This document shows, piece by piece, positions 1 through 9,919 of a stretch of DNA of 64,000 bases. The stretch covers positions 5,893,445 through 5,957,444 of the forward strand of contig NC_092541.1 of NCBI RefSeq assembly GCF_037038585.1, given 5' to 3'. Both the position numbers and the translations under genes were made by a program. The notes below the pieces were generated by a model that saw nothing but the letters and a program-made list of their open reading frames with translations, did no database searches and had not been told where the DNA came from. The stretch's first letter is position 1, and each line of letters starts with the position of its first letter. This stretch comes from Patagioenas fasciata (Eukaryota; Chordata; Aves; Columbiformes; Columbidae).

Positions 1-130
1 CCCCCAGGGCGGCTCCCCCGCCCGAGCACCGGCAACGATATTGACATTACACCAACCGCACCCCCACATGGATTCAGACCACTGAGTCTACGTGCTGATT
101 CTTCCTTCTGAGCCCTCCGAATGACAAGAG
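1..130 (+). other. 3' flank of an off-window Va1-like V segment
   Basis: The first 60 bases are GC-rich and resemble the sequence 150-230 bp downstream of Va1 segments 3 and 4 (around 25790-25865 and 40500-40575), with small gaps. The similarity then jumps to what matches 27060 onward in copy A. A Va1 V exon therefore probably lies just left of the window, and about 1.2 kb of spacer has been lost here relative to copies A and B. Confidence 0.55.
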
Positions 131-179
131 GAGTTGCCCATGGACAGTTGTCCCGTGCTGGGGGCTGGTTGTGCTCCCC

Positions 180-690
180 AGGAGGGGCAAAAAGCTGTAG
201 TTGATCTCTCCACAGAGCCTCCTCATGGCAAAGATGGGCAGTTCCAAGCACACCTGATGGAAAAGACTCTCCTCTTCATTCCCTCCTGTCAGCTATTTAC
301 ACACATTGCCAGTGTCCCCCCTGAGCCGTCTCTTCCCCAGGCTGTACACTGTCAGCCCTCTCAGCATATTCTCATAGGAAAGATGCTCCAATTCTCACAC
401 CATTTTGCTGGTCTCACTCCAGTATCTTTCTTGTATTGAGGAGTGCAAAAGTGGAGTGAGCACTCAACAGTACTGAGTAGAGAGGATCAGGTCCTTCGTC
501 CTGCTGGTTGACTCTCTTCCTACTGCAGCCCAGGCTGCTGTTGGCCTTCCTTGCCATGAGGGTCCGTTGCCACAGCAGACACAGGAACACCCCAGAACTG
601 CTGAAACTGAGCGGGACACAGCAGCGAGTATTCAGGAGCAGTATCCCAGCTGCTTGTCCAGCTCTTCCTCTTCCCTCAGCATGCACCAGA
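180..690 (-). mobile_element. CR1 LINE fragment, antisense
   Basis: Read on the minus strand this is the C-terminal part of a CR1 ORF2, broken by frameshifts. Recognisable pieces are the segment before the thumb (LMARKANSSLGC) and the cleaved-frame stretch ending near 180. The same insertion is at 27140-27660 and 41860-42390, so it predates the cassette duplication. Edges are approximate. Confidence 0.75.
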
Positions 691-1890
691 GACCACTGTT
701 GGAGAAGAAGACTCTTGGTATGAGACATGACTTCTCCTGTGTTTTTACCTTGTTGAAAAAACAACCAAACAAACAAACAAACAAAAAAACCCCAACAGGT
801 TGGAATCTATGGGCACAGATTATCTCATTCCACACATTTCAAGTGACCCAGGTGCTTCTTTACACCTACCATACATCTGAAAATGAGTGCTCCTTTGGCC
901 AAGCTTTGCCTTTTCTTTTATGCTTGTAGTTTCTCAATCATTCTGAGAAGTGAATGCCACGACAGCATTGCTACAGGTCTTGCAGGGAGACATTTCAGAG
1001 ACTGAACTCAACATGGAGTTTCTCCCCAGAGCCGACTCAGGAGAATCAATTTCCTCTGGGCACAGGAGACTTTCAGCTTCTTAAAGAACTTTCTTGCCTG
1101 AAGAACTCCAGCAAAGGCCACTGTAAGGACAAGTGGAAGGCGAGAGCTGCTGGTTCACTAAGGCTGGCAGATCAAATCCCTTTTCTTTTCAAAGGGAAGA
1201 GCAAAGAAAAGGGAAAGTGATAAACAAAGCACAAAATGACACTGATCTCTCAGTAGGTGATAAGGGAGACAAGGAGGGAGACCAGAGCTCTGCAGCCTCT
1301 AATTGATGGGCCATTGGGAAACTGCAGGTGTAGCTTTGTAGTGGGACAGGCTGAGCTTTGGAAGTGACAGGAAGTGACAGGAAGAACAGGAGGATTTGCA
1401 TGTTTGAGCAGAGTCCTGTGGGACTAGACAACACTTCTTAAGGCATGTGGAGGGGAAGAGTCAAAGGTGGGGGGAAAGAGGAGACTGGGGAGGATCAAGG
1501 GGAGACAATAGAGAGGGGGAAGAATAAAAGGTGGTACCTGCACCTAAGCAGGAGTTGGTCAGTGCAATTGTTGGGGTGGCCCCTGTGCCTGACCACTACA
1601 GCCCCCCCACCTTCTTATTAAATCCTTTCTTAAGAAGGAAAGGGAAAGGTTATGTCAGCCTGGAGACCCTCCACATCTCTAGGAACCTCATTTGAGAACA
1701 TGACGAGGTCCAGCACATCATCTATGAGGACAGGAGATGAGGACTTCACTGCAAGCAGACCAGGAACAGCCCCTTCCCATCATGGCATTCCCTCAGTTAC
1801 CAGGACATCTCCTTTTGGAATTGTTGAGAAATGCTGAATGAGCCACAGATGTTCTTGGTGGAGGAGGGAGAAACCATGAATGAGACTTTC
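691..1890. other. Spacer upstream of Va2 segment 1
   Basis: No gene is recognised. Positions 760-1640 match 27700-28610 in copy A and 42420-43320 in copy B. At about 1640 the match breaks off and resumes near 1765 with what lies at about 30900 in copy A, so this cassette lacks roughly 2.3 kb present in the others. A short direct repeat (GGAAGTGACA twice) lies at about 1362-1383. Confidence 0.5.
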
Positions 1891-1947
1891 AGGCAGAGGA
1901 AGTATAGATCTCTTCCCTTCCCCACTTCTACATTTGCTCCCCCCCAG

Positions 1948-1959
1948 AGTGGTTTCCGG
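1948..1959 (-). promoter_or_regulatory. Runx/Ets-like composite site, Va2 segment 1 promoter
   Basis: The minus strand reads CCGGAAACCACT, an Ets core (GGAA) abutting a Runx-like core (ACCAC). It lies 75 bp before the leader ATG. The same 12 bases sit 68 bp upstream of the ATG in the other two Va2 segments. Adjacent Runx and Ets sites are known from T-cell receptor control elements. Use here is inferred, and no TATA box is seen nearby. Confidence 0.45.
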
Positions 1960-2033
1960 CAGCTCTGGTATCTTGGGGCTGGGAGGTGCTTTTCTGACTC
2001 TCTCACTCAAGAAACAAGCAGGCTGTTCTCGGC

Positions 2034-3460
2034 ATGCACCTTGGGTACCTGGTCCTCACTGCCTTCCTGGGGCAACTGCTGGGTAGGTCTTTGCTTTCTA
2101 TAAATTCATCCTTCTTCTTCTTCTCCCAAGGAAACTCCCACCAACCTCATCAGGATCATGCAGAGAACTACTCATGATTAAAGGGAAAACACAAGGTAAT
2201 GTCACCTCACATTTGTGTTTTTGCACCAGTTCTCTAAAGATTCTCTTAGTGTTAGAAGGAGAGGAGAGGAGAGGAGAGGAGAGGAGAGGAGAGGAGAGGA
2301 GAGGAGAGGAGAGGAGAGGAGAGGAGAGGAGAGGAGAGGAGAGGAGAGGAGAGGAGAGGAGAGGAGAGGAGAGGAGAGGAGAGGAAAGGAAAGGAAAGGA
2401 AAGGAAAGGAAAGGAAAGGAAAGGAAAGGAAAGGAAAGGAAAGGAAAGGAAAGGAAAGGAAAGGAAAGGAAAGGAAAGGAGGAGATGCCTCTGATCACTT
2501 CTTTCCCTGTTCTCTCCTGTTTGATCAATCACTCTCTGCCTCTCTTTTCTGACCTACGTGCTGTCACCATAGGAGCTCTCAGCTCTCTCTGCACTCCCAC
2601 ATTTCTCCCTTCACAATCCCAATCATTAACAGCAGATCCTGTCAAAGCAGTTACACGGACTTTAAAGCTCTCATCCCATTGACATTACCAAGGTGTCCCA
2701 TTCTACCTCTGGGCTGGTACATGTCTGTCATGACCTCCAGTTTCCTCCTAGTTATTGACACAGACAGGACTCCCTCTTTTGAATATTCAGCTCAGTTGTG
2801 TGTTGACTCAGGAGCCCAATAAATGACAGTGATTGGGAATCAGGATGAATCTTTTTGTCATAACTCTGCAGGCTTCTCAATCTGCTGGGGGTGTGCTGGT
2901 CCCAGCACATGAAGGTCAGGCATGACAGGCTGTTCCCTGGTCCTCTGGGCAGTGGGAGCAGGGAGGAGGACCAGGGACACAGCACAGCTCTCCTCAGAGT
3001 CCAGCTCTAATCTCCTGCCCAGAACTACTCTGCACCTTGTTGTCCCCACACATCAGGATTCTCCTGCGGGGCAAGAGACAAGGAGACTTCTCCAGCAGAG
3101 TTTGGCATTCATTCCTGTTTTGCTTTCCAGAGCCCTTCCCTGCAGAGTTCCTGACCTTCACTTTCTTCCAGGCACCATGGGGCAGGTCACCGTCACCCAG
3201 CAAGAAGGACAAGTCACAGTGAAGCAGAGAGACACCTTCCAAACAACCTGCACATACCAGACACCCACCTTTCAAGGCTTGCTCTGGTACCAGCAGAGGA
3301 AAGGCCAAGCTCCCCAGCTGGTCTCATATCACGCAGGATCTGGACTCAAGCGCAGCGACCGTTTCAGCACAACTCTGAACACCACGGGGAAATACAGCGT
3401 CCTGCAGGTGGAGGAAGTCGAGGTGTCTGACAGTGCCTTGTACCTCTGTGCTGTGCAAGA
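2034..3460 (+). CDS. TRAV: T-cell receptor V segment, Va2-like, segment 1
   Basis: This germline V segment encodes the variable domain of a TCR alpha chain, or possibly delta since the loci share V genes. Exon 1 (2034-2082) encodes a 16-residue leader starting [11 protein letters not shown] and ends in phase 1 before donor GTAGGT. Exon 2 (3172-3460) follows a TTCTTCCAG acceptor. The mature domain begins GQVTVTQQE. It has the first Cys in TTCTY, the core Trp in [10 protein letters not shown], and the second Cys in ALYLCAVQD, where the coding part meets the RSS. It is open throughout. CDR1 (TPTFQG) differs from the other two Va2 copies (TSNFYG). The 1.1-kb intron carries a long purine microsatellite the other copies lack. 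There are no J or C exons; it becomes part of a gene only after rearrangement. Confidence 0.9.
2259..2481 (+). repeat. (GAGGA)n-(AAGGA)n microsatellite
   Basis: About 25 tandem GAGGA units switch at about 2384 to about 19 AAGGA units. It is a pure purine run of about 220 bp inside the Va2 segment 1 intron. Va2 segments 2 and 3 have only a short purine stretch at the equivalent place. Confidence 0.97.
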
Positions 3461-3499
3461 CACCCTGGTGCAGGGAGCTTCCTTGGCTGTGCAAGAACC
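3461..3499 (+). promoter_or_regulatory. 23-bp-spacer recombination signal, Va2 segment 1
   Basis: Heptamer CACCCTG (3461-3467), a 23-bp spacer (3468-3490) and nonamer GCAAGAACC (3491-3499) directly follow the V exon. The heptamer matches the consensus CACAGTG at 5 of 7 positions and the nonamer matches ACAAAAACC at 7 of 9. A 23-RSS on the V side is what TRA and TRD V segments use. Confidence 0.88.
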
Positions 3500-3984
3500 C
3501 CAGGGAGGGAAGGGATGAGTCTGTGCAAGACTGAGCTTGTGGGGTGGGGCCCTGAGCTGTGCCCTGGCAGCGCTGCTTCCTCTGTGCCCCCAGGGATCTG
3601 CAGGGGAAGATCCTGTGATGTAACATTTTCTGTCCATTCCAGACACCATTTATGCACACATGGTCTTCAATATTCTCATACTAAGTCAAGGTAGTTTCTT
3701 TTTCTTGCCAATGCATGGAAAGCTCCGCTGTTTGGCAAAGTGCAAGCAGCACACACAAGAGCCATTGCATTGACATGCTAGTGATTTGTTCATCTTGACC
3801 ACAAGTAATAAGCACACGCACACCTGTCCTCCCTGGCAGTAATAGGGTTTGTCTTGTCTTGAGGGGACACCTTATTACTATTTCCATTCTGCTGTTTCCC
3901 TCTTGAACTTCAGTCATCGCAGGTGTTTTTAAGATGTGCTGGACTGTTTCTTTCTCCTATTGATATGTGAATATATTGATATGC
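3500..3984. other. 3' flank of Va2 segment 1
   Basis: Non-coding sequence homologous to the flanks of Va2 segments 2 and 3 (32415 onward, 48240 onward). No gene is seen. The homology passes directly into a CR1 3' end, whereas in copies A and B about 0.5 kb of other sequence lies between. Confidence 0.55.
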
Positions 3985-4245
3985 AATGGGTACAGACTGA
4001 AACACAGGAGGTTTTATCTAAACATAAGGAGAAACTTCTTTATTTTGAGGTGCCAGAGCCCTGGAAATGGCTGCCCAGAGAGGTTGTGAAGTCTCCGTCT
4101 CTGGAAACATTCAGAACCTGTCTGGATGCAATCCTGTGTGATCTGTTCTAGGTGAAACTCCTTTAGTGGGAGGGTTGTACTAGATAATCTCCAGACATTC
4201 CTTCCAAACGTAACCATTTTGTGATTCTGCGAATCTATGTGCCCG
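3985..4245 (+). mobile_element. CR1 LINE 3' end
   Basis: This is the last part of CR1 ORF2 (LRREVV-type region before the stop) and the 3' untranslated end, finishing with a TTTTGTGATTCTGCGAATC tail. It matches the 3' half of the CR1 at 33434-33985. Confidence 0.8.
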
Positions 4246-5545
4246 GCAAAAATATGAAGAAGGTTATTCTGGGACTTATTGAAGAACATCTGAATGACAA
4301 TGCAGTCACTGGTCACAGCCAACATGGGTTCCTGGGTGGAAAGTCCTGCTTGACTGACTTAATTTGTTTCTACAAGGTTTCCCACTTAGTTGACCAAGGG
4401 AAGCCTGTTAATGTGGTCTTTTGGGGTTACAGTAAAGCCTTTGATACTGTCTCTCACAGTATCCTCCTGTACAATGTGTCCAACACACAGATGGAGAAGC
4501 ACACAATGCATTGGGTGAGCAATTGGATGATGGGCCGGGCTCAAAAGGTTCTAGTAAATGTGGTTCTGCTGGGCTGGTGACCAGTCACTAGTGGAGTTCT
4601 GCAGGGACCCATCTTAGGGCCAGTCCTCTTTCATGTCTTTATAAATGACTTCGACTCAGGACTTGAGGGATTGCTTACTGAGTTTGTTGATGACACAAAA
4701 TCAGGGCGAGCTGTTGACACTCTTGAGGGCAGAGAGGCCCTGTAGAGTGATACAGACAAATTGGAGAACTGGACAATCACCAAGCACATGAAGTTCCACA
4801 AGAGCAAGTGCTGGATTTTGTACCCGGGACACAGCAACCCTGGCTGTACAGACAGACTGAAGGACAAGATGCTGGAGAGTAGCTCTGCAGAGATGGATCT
4901 GGAGGTTCTGGTCGACAGCAGGTTGAACATGAGAAAACAGTGTCCCTGGCAGCCAAAGGGGACCCATGTCCTGGGTACATCCAGCACAGCATGGCCAGCT
5001 GGGCAGGGAGTGGATTGTCCTGCTCTGCCTCACCTGAGGTATTAGAGACAGTTCCGGGCACTACAGGATAAAAAGGTTTTAAAGCTACTGGAAAGTGTCC
5101 AGAATAGAGCTACAAAGTTGGTGAAGAGTTTGGGGGTGAAGCCATATGAGAAACAGCTAAAGTCACTTGGTTTTGTTGGCCTGGATAAGAGGAGACTGAA
5201 GGGAGAATTCATGGCGGTCTACAGCTTCCTTGTAAGGGGAAGACGAGGGACAGATGCTGAGTTCTTCTCTCTGACAACCAATGGCAGGATCCATGGGAAT
5301 GGCTGGAAGATGGGTCAGGGGAGGTTTCGGTTGCATATTAGGAAAAGATTCTTCCCCCAGACAGTAGTGGAGCACTGGAACAGGCTCCCCAGGGAGGAAC
5401 TCACAATACCAAGCCTGACAGTATTCAAGAAGAGACTAAATAATGGCCTCAGACAAAAGGTGTGAACTGTGGGATTGCATACACAGGGATAGGAATTTGG
5501 CTTGATGATCATTGTGGGTGCCTTCCAGCTCAGGATGTACTATGA
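4246..5545 (+). mobile_element. CR1 LINE, reverse transcriptase domain copy
   Basis: A long but broken CR1 ORF2 copy abutting the previous CR1 tail. Reverse transcriptase pieces are visible in order: SQHGFLGGKSCLTDL, then YSKAFDTVSH, then the VDDTK catalytic region where Phe-Val-Asp-Asp is kept, then GNGWKMGQGRF and [10 protein letters not shown] near the C-terminus. Internal stops (for example near 4580 and 4743) and frameshifts show it is dead. It ends in a typical CR1 tail (CTCAGGATGTACTATGA). Confidence 0.88.
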
Positions 5546-5639
5546 AAGAAGAATTTCTGGGAAAAATGCCCTTGGTTCAAACCCTAAAACACACATGGAT
5601 CCTTTTCCCTTTTATCTACTTTTCCAAGATCATTTTTGT

Positions 5640-5940
5640 TGGGCAGGCAAAGCAGGGATCACACCAAGAGCCAGGAGCAGCCCTCTGGCAGCGCTTTGGC
5701 CAAAGGCCTCACTCGCATGTCAGGAGAAATGCCATCCCTCCCTCTTCTACAAGGACAAACAGAGATGGTATCATCATTGCAAAGGACCTGAGGTACCTGG
5801 TGCTCGTTGCAAGGTTGAGTGCAGTAGGGTCAGGAAGTGCAACTGTCCTGCCATTGATGGTAGTTATTAAAGTATGACTAGGGCAAAGACATTTGACATT
5901 CAGTTGAAATGTGCTTATGAAGCTTTTGGCATTCAGTCAT
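5640..5940. other. Unassigned conserved block, copy 1
   Basis: This block recurs at 36940-37240 and 59340-59640 in the same position, upstream on the + strand of each keratin 3' end. On the + strand all copies keep a short open stretch of the form DGII..KDL.YL..VAR.SA...GSAT. I do not recognise it. It may be a fragment of a dead gene or part of an old repeat. Confidence 0.4.
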
Positions 5941-6900
5941 TCTGAGATCTGCTTCATTTGGCATAATTCCCTGGTGGAGGACAGTGCTACGGGGTTTTCT
6001 GTCCTTACACTTACACACCTTCGGGAGGACAACTGGTGGTTCATGCAGGAAACAGGATATGAGTCCGTAGTGACTGCCAAGAGACATTTCCACTGATCAA
6101 AAGGGATGAGATTTAAATGTAAAAGAAACCTTTTCCCCCAGAATGGCAGCCAATTCCTGAGCACAAACTCAGCCCATCTGCAGCTCTCTTGGCATGTGCA
6201 ACCAGTACTGCCATATCTGCTGATCTTCACCTTCTCCTGTATGCTGTGGTCAGAGCAATTCGCTCTCCCTCAGAAATGCACCCTTTCAGTGTCCCCGTTT
6301 CTGTGCTGGATGTCCTCACCTCCCGCATGCTTAATTACCATTTCATCCTTGACACATTCAGCAGTGGATGTCAATTTTCCCTGCTACTCCCGCCCATGAC
6401 CACGGTCCATAACCCCAATATTGGGTGATGGAGGGGAGAGGAAGGTGCAGTAGCAGCTATGGGCCATCCCAAGGGCTGTTCCAAGCTTTACTGCTCTTGC
6501 CATTCTGCAAAGCAAATCACCTTCCAGAGCCCCACACCCACCCCCTGTCACTCCGGCACAGCTCTGGCCACAGCAAGGGAACATCCTCACTCAAGAGCTC
6601 AGGGGGCTGCTGACCCCTCAGGGCCTCTTGCCTTACTGGGCATTCGTGGGCAGAGGCACAGCAAGGCAAGACCTGGTGGTCACTGACAGCAGAGTAGCCA
6701 GGGATGATTTCCTCAGGTCCAAGGGAAGGTGCCCAAAAGAGGAGCCACTGCAGACTGTCCCAACCTCTCATTCCTCTATCAATGGAGAAAGACCTTCTTG
6801 TGCCTTCACCCGCTTTCCACCCCAGAGTAACGCCCTTCTCCTTTGGCAGTCTGGGGAGAGTTCACAGGGGGAAGGACCACATGGAGGACAAGCTTGAGGG
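5941..6900. other. Spacer between conserved block and keratin 1
   Basis: I recognise no gene, repeat family or RNA here. The part after 6800 resembles 59740-59840 in copy B (the AGCTTTGG...GACCACAT region), so it belongs to the keratin cassette. Positions 6100-6800 have no visible match elsewhere in the window. Confidence 0.4.
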
Positions 6901-7230
6901 CAGCAGAACTTTAATGCATAGAAGAGGGAAACAATGTCACTGCAAGTAGAGGACAGCAGTGCAGGAATCCCCAGAGGAATCCACAAGTCTGCAGTCCATG
7001 GTCATTAAGAAGTTTGTGCATGATGTTCATCTGCCCACCCCATAGAGTGAGAGAAGACAGCTGATTCCCAACAGGTTGGACCTGGGGGAACCCTGTTGCC
7101 AAGGAGAACTGAAGCAATCAAAGAAAAAGGTAGGAAAGGTAAAGCCATTCAGCTATACTGAAAACACATTGGCCAGCACCATGTTTTGAGTTCCTCAAGG
7201 TGTCTCCCTGGGCCCTTCCCAGATTCTTTA

Positions 7231-7533
7231 TCAGCGCAGGTACCTTCTGCCAAAGTAGCGGCTGGAAATGCCAGAGAGGTCACAGCAGCCAGAGTTGATG
7301 GGCACTCCATCACAGCTGAGGATGCTGCCAACAGCAGCAGAGGTGGAGGAGCCCACAACGGTGTTCTGTGGGAAGGAGCTGAGGATGGGTCCAGGCAGGG
7401 TCACCACCACAGGGGAGGGCTCGATGACAACGGTGGAGTTCTGGCACTGCCTGACACAGGGCTCATTGCAGCTGTTGGCCAGTGGGGTCGGACCACAGGG
7501 CTGGCAGGGCAGGCACTGGTTGTAGCAGGACAT
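7231..7533 (-). CDS. Feather beta-keratin 1
   Basis: A 100-residue feather-type beta-keratin (corneous beta protein), a structural protein of feather barbs and barbules that polymerises into 3-nm filaments. The Cys-rich N-terminus (residues 1-30) starts [13 protein letters not shown]. The conserved beta-sheet core (about 38-62) includes [20 protein letters not shown] Ser/Gly/Cys-rich tail ends GRRYLR, not the Cys-terminated tail I recall for chicken feather keratins. The coding exon is preceded by acceptor CTCTCTCACAG and a leader exon near 7917-7950. ATTAAA on the minus strand at 6909-6914 is a possible polyadenylation signal. Everything needed for expression appears present. Confidence 0.93.
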   Translation of the reverse strand: MSCYNQCLPCQPCGPTPLANSCNEPCVRQCQNSTVVIEPSPVVVTLPGPILSSFPQNTVVGSSTSAAVGSILSCDGVPINSGCCDLSGISSRYFGRRYLR

Positions 7534-7914
7534 TTCTTGAGGGTGGATATGAAGCTGTGAGAGAGAGCAGGGAGAAAGCAGAGCATAGAAGTGTGTGAGA
7601 AGCAGCCTGGTTACCCTGTCAGAAAGAAGCCAAGGCCACTACTGAGTGGGGAGCTGGAAGCTGTGCCAGGAGCCACACAGTCTTCATGACACTAAAAGGA
7701 GCAGCCTGGCACAGAGAGGCTCTCTCTCTCCTACTGAATACACCAAAAGCCACCTCTGCCACCTCCCAGCCTCTTCCTAAGCAGAACATTTTCCCACTCC
7801 CCTCTCCCTAGACAAGAAGAGGCGATTCACAGGAGAGATCATAGACAGTATCAGCTGAGATGTCCATTGATGAGAGAAATGCCAAATTGGAAGAGGAGAA
7901 GAGGTTTCAGACTC

Positions 7915-7983
7915 ACCTGGTTCCTGGGAAGAAGGAGCCAAGAGAAGTGGATGAGAGAGTAAGACCCTGGGCTGCCTTTTATA
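7915..7983 (-). promoter_or_regulatory. Keratin 1 promoter and non-coding exon 1
   Basis: On the minus strand a TATA box (TATAAAA) occupies 7977-7983. Transcription would start about 25-30 bp later, near 7950. The non-coding first exon ends at 7917, with donor GTGAGT at 7916-7911. A non-coding first exon followed by a single coding exon is the standard layout of feather keratin genes. Confidence 0.75.
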
Positions 7984-9299
7984 CCTGCCCTTCATTGCTG
8001 CAGGACCAGAGAGAACCTTGGCAGAGGTAACAATTTTCTGACAAGCTCATTTTGAATGCAAACCATCACAGCTAACGAGATGGGCTGTGCTTTAGTTTCC
8101 TATACTGCTGCCTTTTCATTTCCAGGTTTGTTCCATGCCCATTCCTCAGTGAAGGGTTCTTATGATCCCTGGGATGAAAGGCCCAAGCATTTCTCAGGCA
8201 GCAATGAAGCAATGCAGGCAGAAGATTCAACTGAAGAGTTTGATGGGTCTAGAGCAGACAAATGAGGTCATCCTGGGACACTCTCTTGGGTCTCTTTGAA
8301 CTGCCATTCTCAGGAAAATTTAATCCTCCTCAGCTGGATGCCCATGGGTTCACATGCATGAGGACGTGCCAAGTCCTCGTCTTTCCTGACCTCCTCAGAT
8401 CACCACTATGGTTCATTTTTTATACCATTCCAGGCCTGTGTGCTACGCTGTTCGGTTATGATCCCATCTTCTTAACACATCCCAGTCCCTGGGGTCCTTA
8501 GCAGAGTCCACGACCTTCTCCAGTACCACAGTTCATGGTGTTGCTATGGGTGTTCTTTTCCTGTGTGTACTTGCAAGCTGCCAGGTTTGTGCAGATGCAT
8601 GTGGGAGCACAGATTTATGTATAATTCCATGCTAATGAGCATAAACCTATGTGTGTGTGTGTGTGTGTCCTTGGGTTTACACATCATGAGGGAACGCTCT
8701 GCTGGTGGCTGGGACATTCTCCACTACTCCCTTCATGAGCACCACAGAGCACCAGGGTCCCAGGGTCAGAAGGAGCCTGAGTGTAGCTGAGTGGTGATCG
8801 CACCCGCCTACTGGAGATCTGTCCAGGGAAGAGGCTCTGAAATGCAGTCCCCGTCTCCTGAGACATCGTTTTCCTGCCACTCCAAAGTTCTTGCTCCTCT
8901 GCCACGTATTTCAAACCACAACAAGGATGGTTTCACTTGAGTTTGATTACTTGATTTAACTCAATGTAACAACATTGGGTGTGTCTCAACATGGCTGTCA
9001 GTCTCCCCTCCCTGCATCTCCAGGCCAGGACACAGCTGCTCTCCCCAGTGCTAGAGAGTTCAAAAGGATGAGGTTTGCTTTTATGGGAAAGAAGGAAAGC
9101 TGAGGAATCCTGCACAACCTTGTGCTGGCCATCCCTGAGTGAATCTGCTTCCAATGCATTCTTAAATGTGTCTGAGATGGAACACATCCCACCACACTGG
9201 ATTTGGGAATCAATCCCCAAAGCCAGCCACAGTCCCTCTTTCTAACCAGGTTTGTGTCTCAGTGGGTGCATTTTCTAAGCCTCCGCTCATGAATTTCCA
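7984..9299. other. Keratin 1 upstream flank
   Basis: Non-coding sequence homologous to the flanks of keratin 2 (21218 onward) and keratin 4 (60925 onward). A (TG)9 run lies at 8650-8668. Positions 8780-9200 are especially similar to 61680-62060, but no gene is recognised. Distal keratin control elements could lie here; none can be named. Confidence 0.45.
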
Positions 9300-9779
9300 T
9301 CAGCTGGATCTCAGATATGACTTGTGGAAGGTGCAATTGTGAACTTTCCCCCTTCCATTTATTGACCTCAGGAAGATCAGTGACAGGGAGCTCTATTGGG
9401 AGAACTCAGCCAGGGCTGATTCCCCTCTCCATGAAGCTGCTTCTGACCTGTGGCTCTAGTGATTCTGAGGGTGAACCTCGTTGCTGTCTCCTGGAGGATG
9501 TGGGGTTTTAAGGGAGACCCAGAGGAGCATGAGACAGCAGTGCGCCCTTGCAGCAAAAAGGAGCAACTGCATCCTGTGCTGTATTAGTGAAAGTGTTGCC
9601 CTCAGGTGCAGGAACATGACCCTGTCTCATTTGAGGTCTCACGTGGAGTAGTGCGGCCAGTTTGGGATTGCCTGATCCACAAAGGGAATGAGTTCATCAA
9701 ATACAACCATGTATCTTCAGGGGCTGATGAACATGCATATCAAAGAGAACGAGAGAACTGGGTCTGTTCTTCTTGGAGA
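9300..9779 (+). mobile_element. Old CR1-derived block upstream of Va1 segment 1
   Basis: Diverged CR1 ORF2 sequence without a frame, recognisable by comparison with 13730-14800, 22890-23930, 38040-38930 and 62445-63640. Each of those also precedes a Va1 leader. This copy is the shortest and stops abruptly after TTTCAGGGGAG at about 9790. Confidence 0.6.
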
Positions 9780-9860
9780 TGTTTCAGGGGAGGGAGAGGG
9801 AGAGGAAGAGGAGGAGACGGAGAAGGAGGAGGAAGAGGAGGAGCCGGAGGAGGCGGCCGT
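9780..9860 (+). repeat. Purine-rich tract before Va1 segment 1
   Basis: Imperfect GGGAGA and GGAGGA units run to within about 60 bp of the leader ATG. Purine tracts of different length occupy the same place before every Va1 leader in the window. Confidence 0.8.
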
Positions 9861-9919
9861 GCCGAAGCAAGGAGCCGGGGCTGGCAGGGGCAGCGAGACG
9901 CGGGCGGCGGAGCGGCGGG

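Noticed and set aside
2098-2682. Several open frames of 100-155 codons rich in EERRG or LLSSP
   Set aside because: They are readings of the GAGGA/AAGGA microsatellite; a pentamer repeat without stops is open in several frames. The same applies to 14991-15704 and 19991-20417.
7268-7525. 85-codon + strand frame antisense to keratin 1 (also at 20529, 37631, 60217)
   Set aside because: It is conserved only because the keratin on the other strand is conserved; there is no independent start context or family match.
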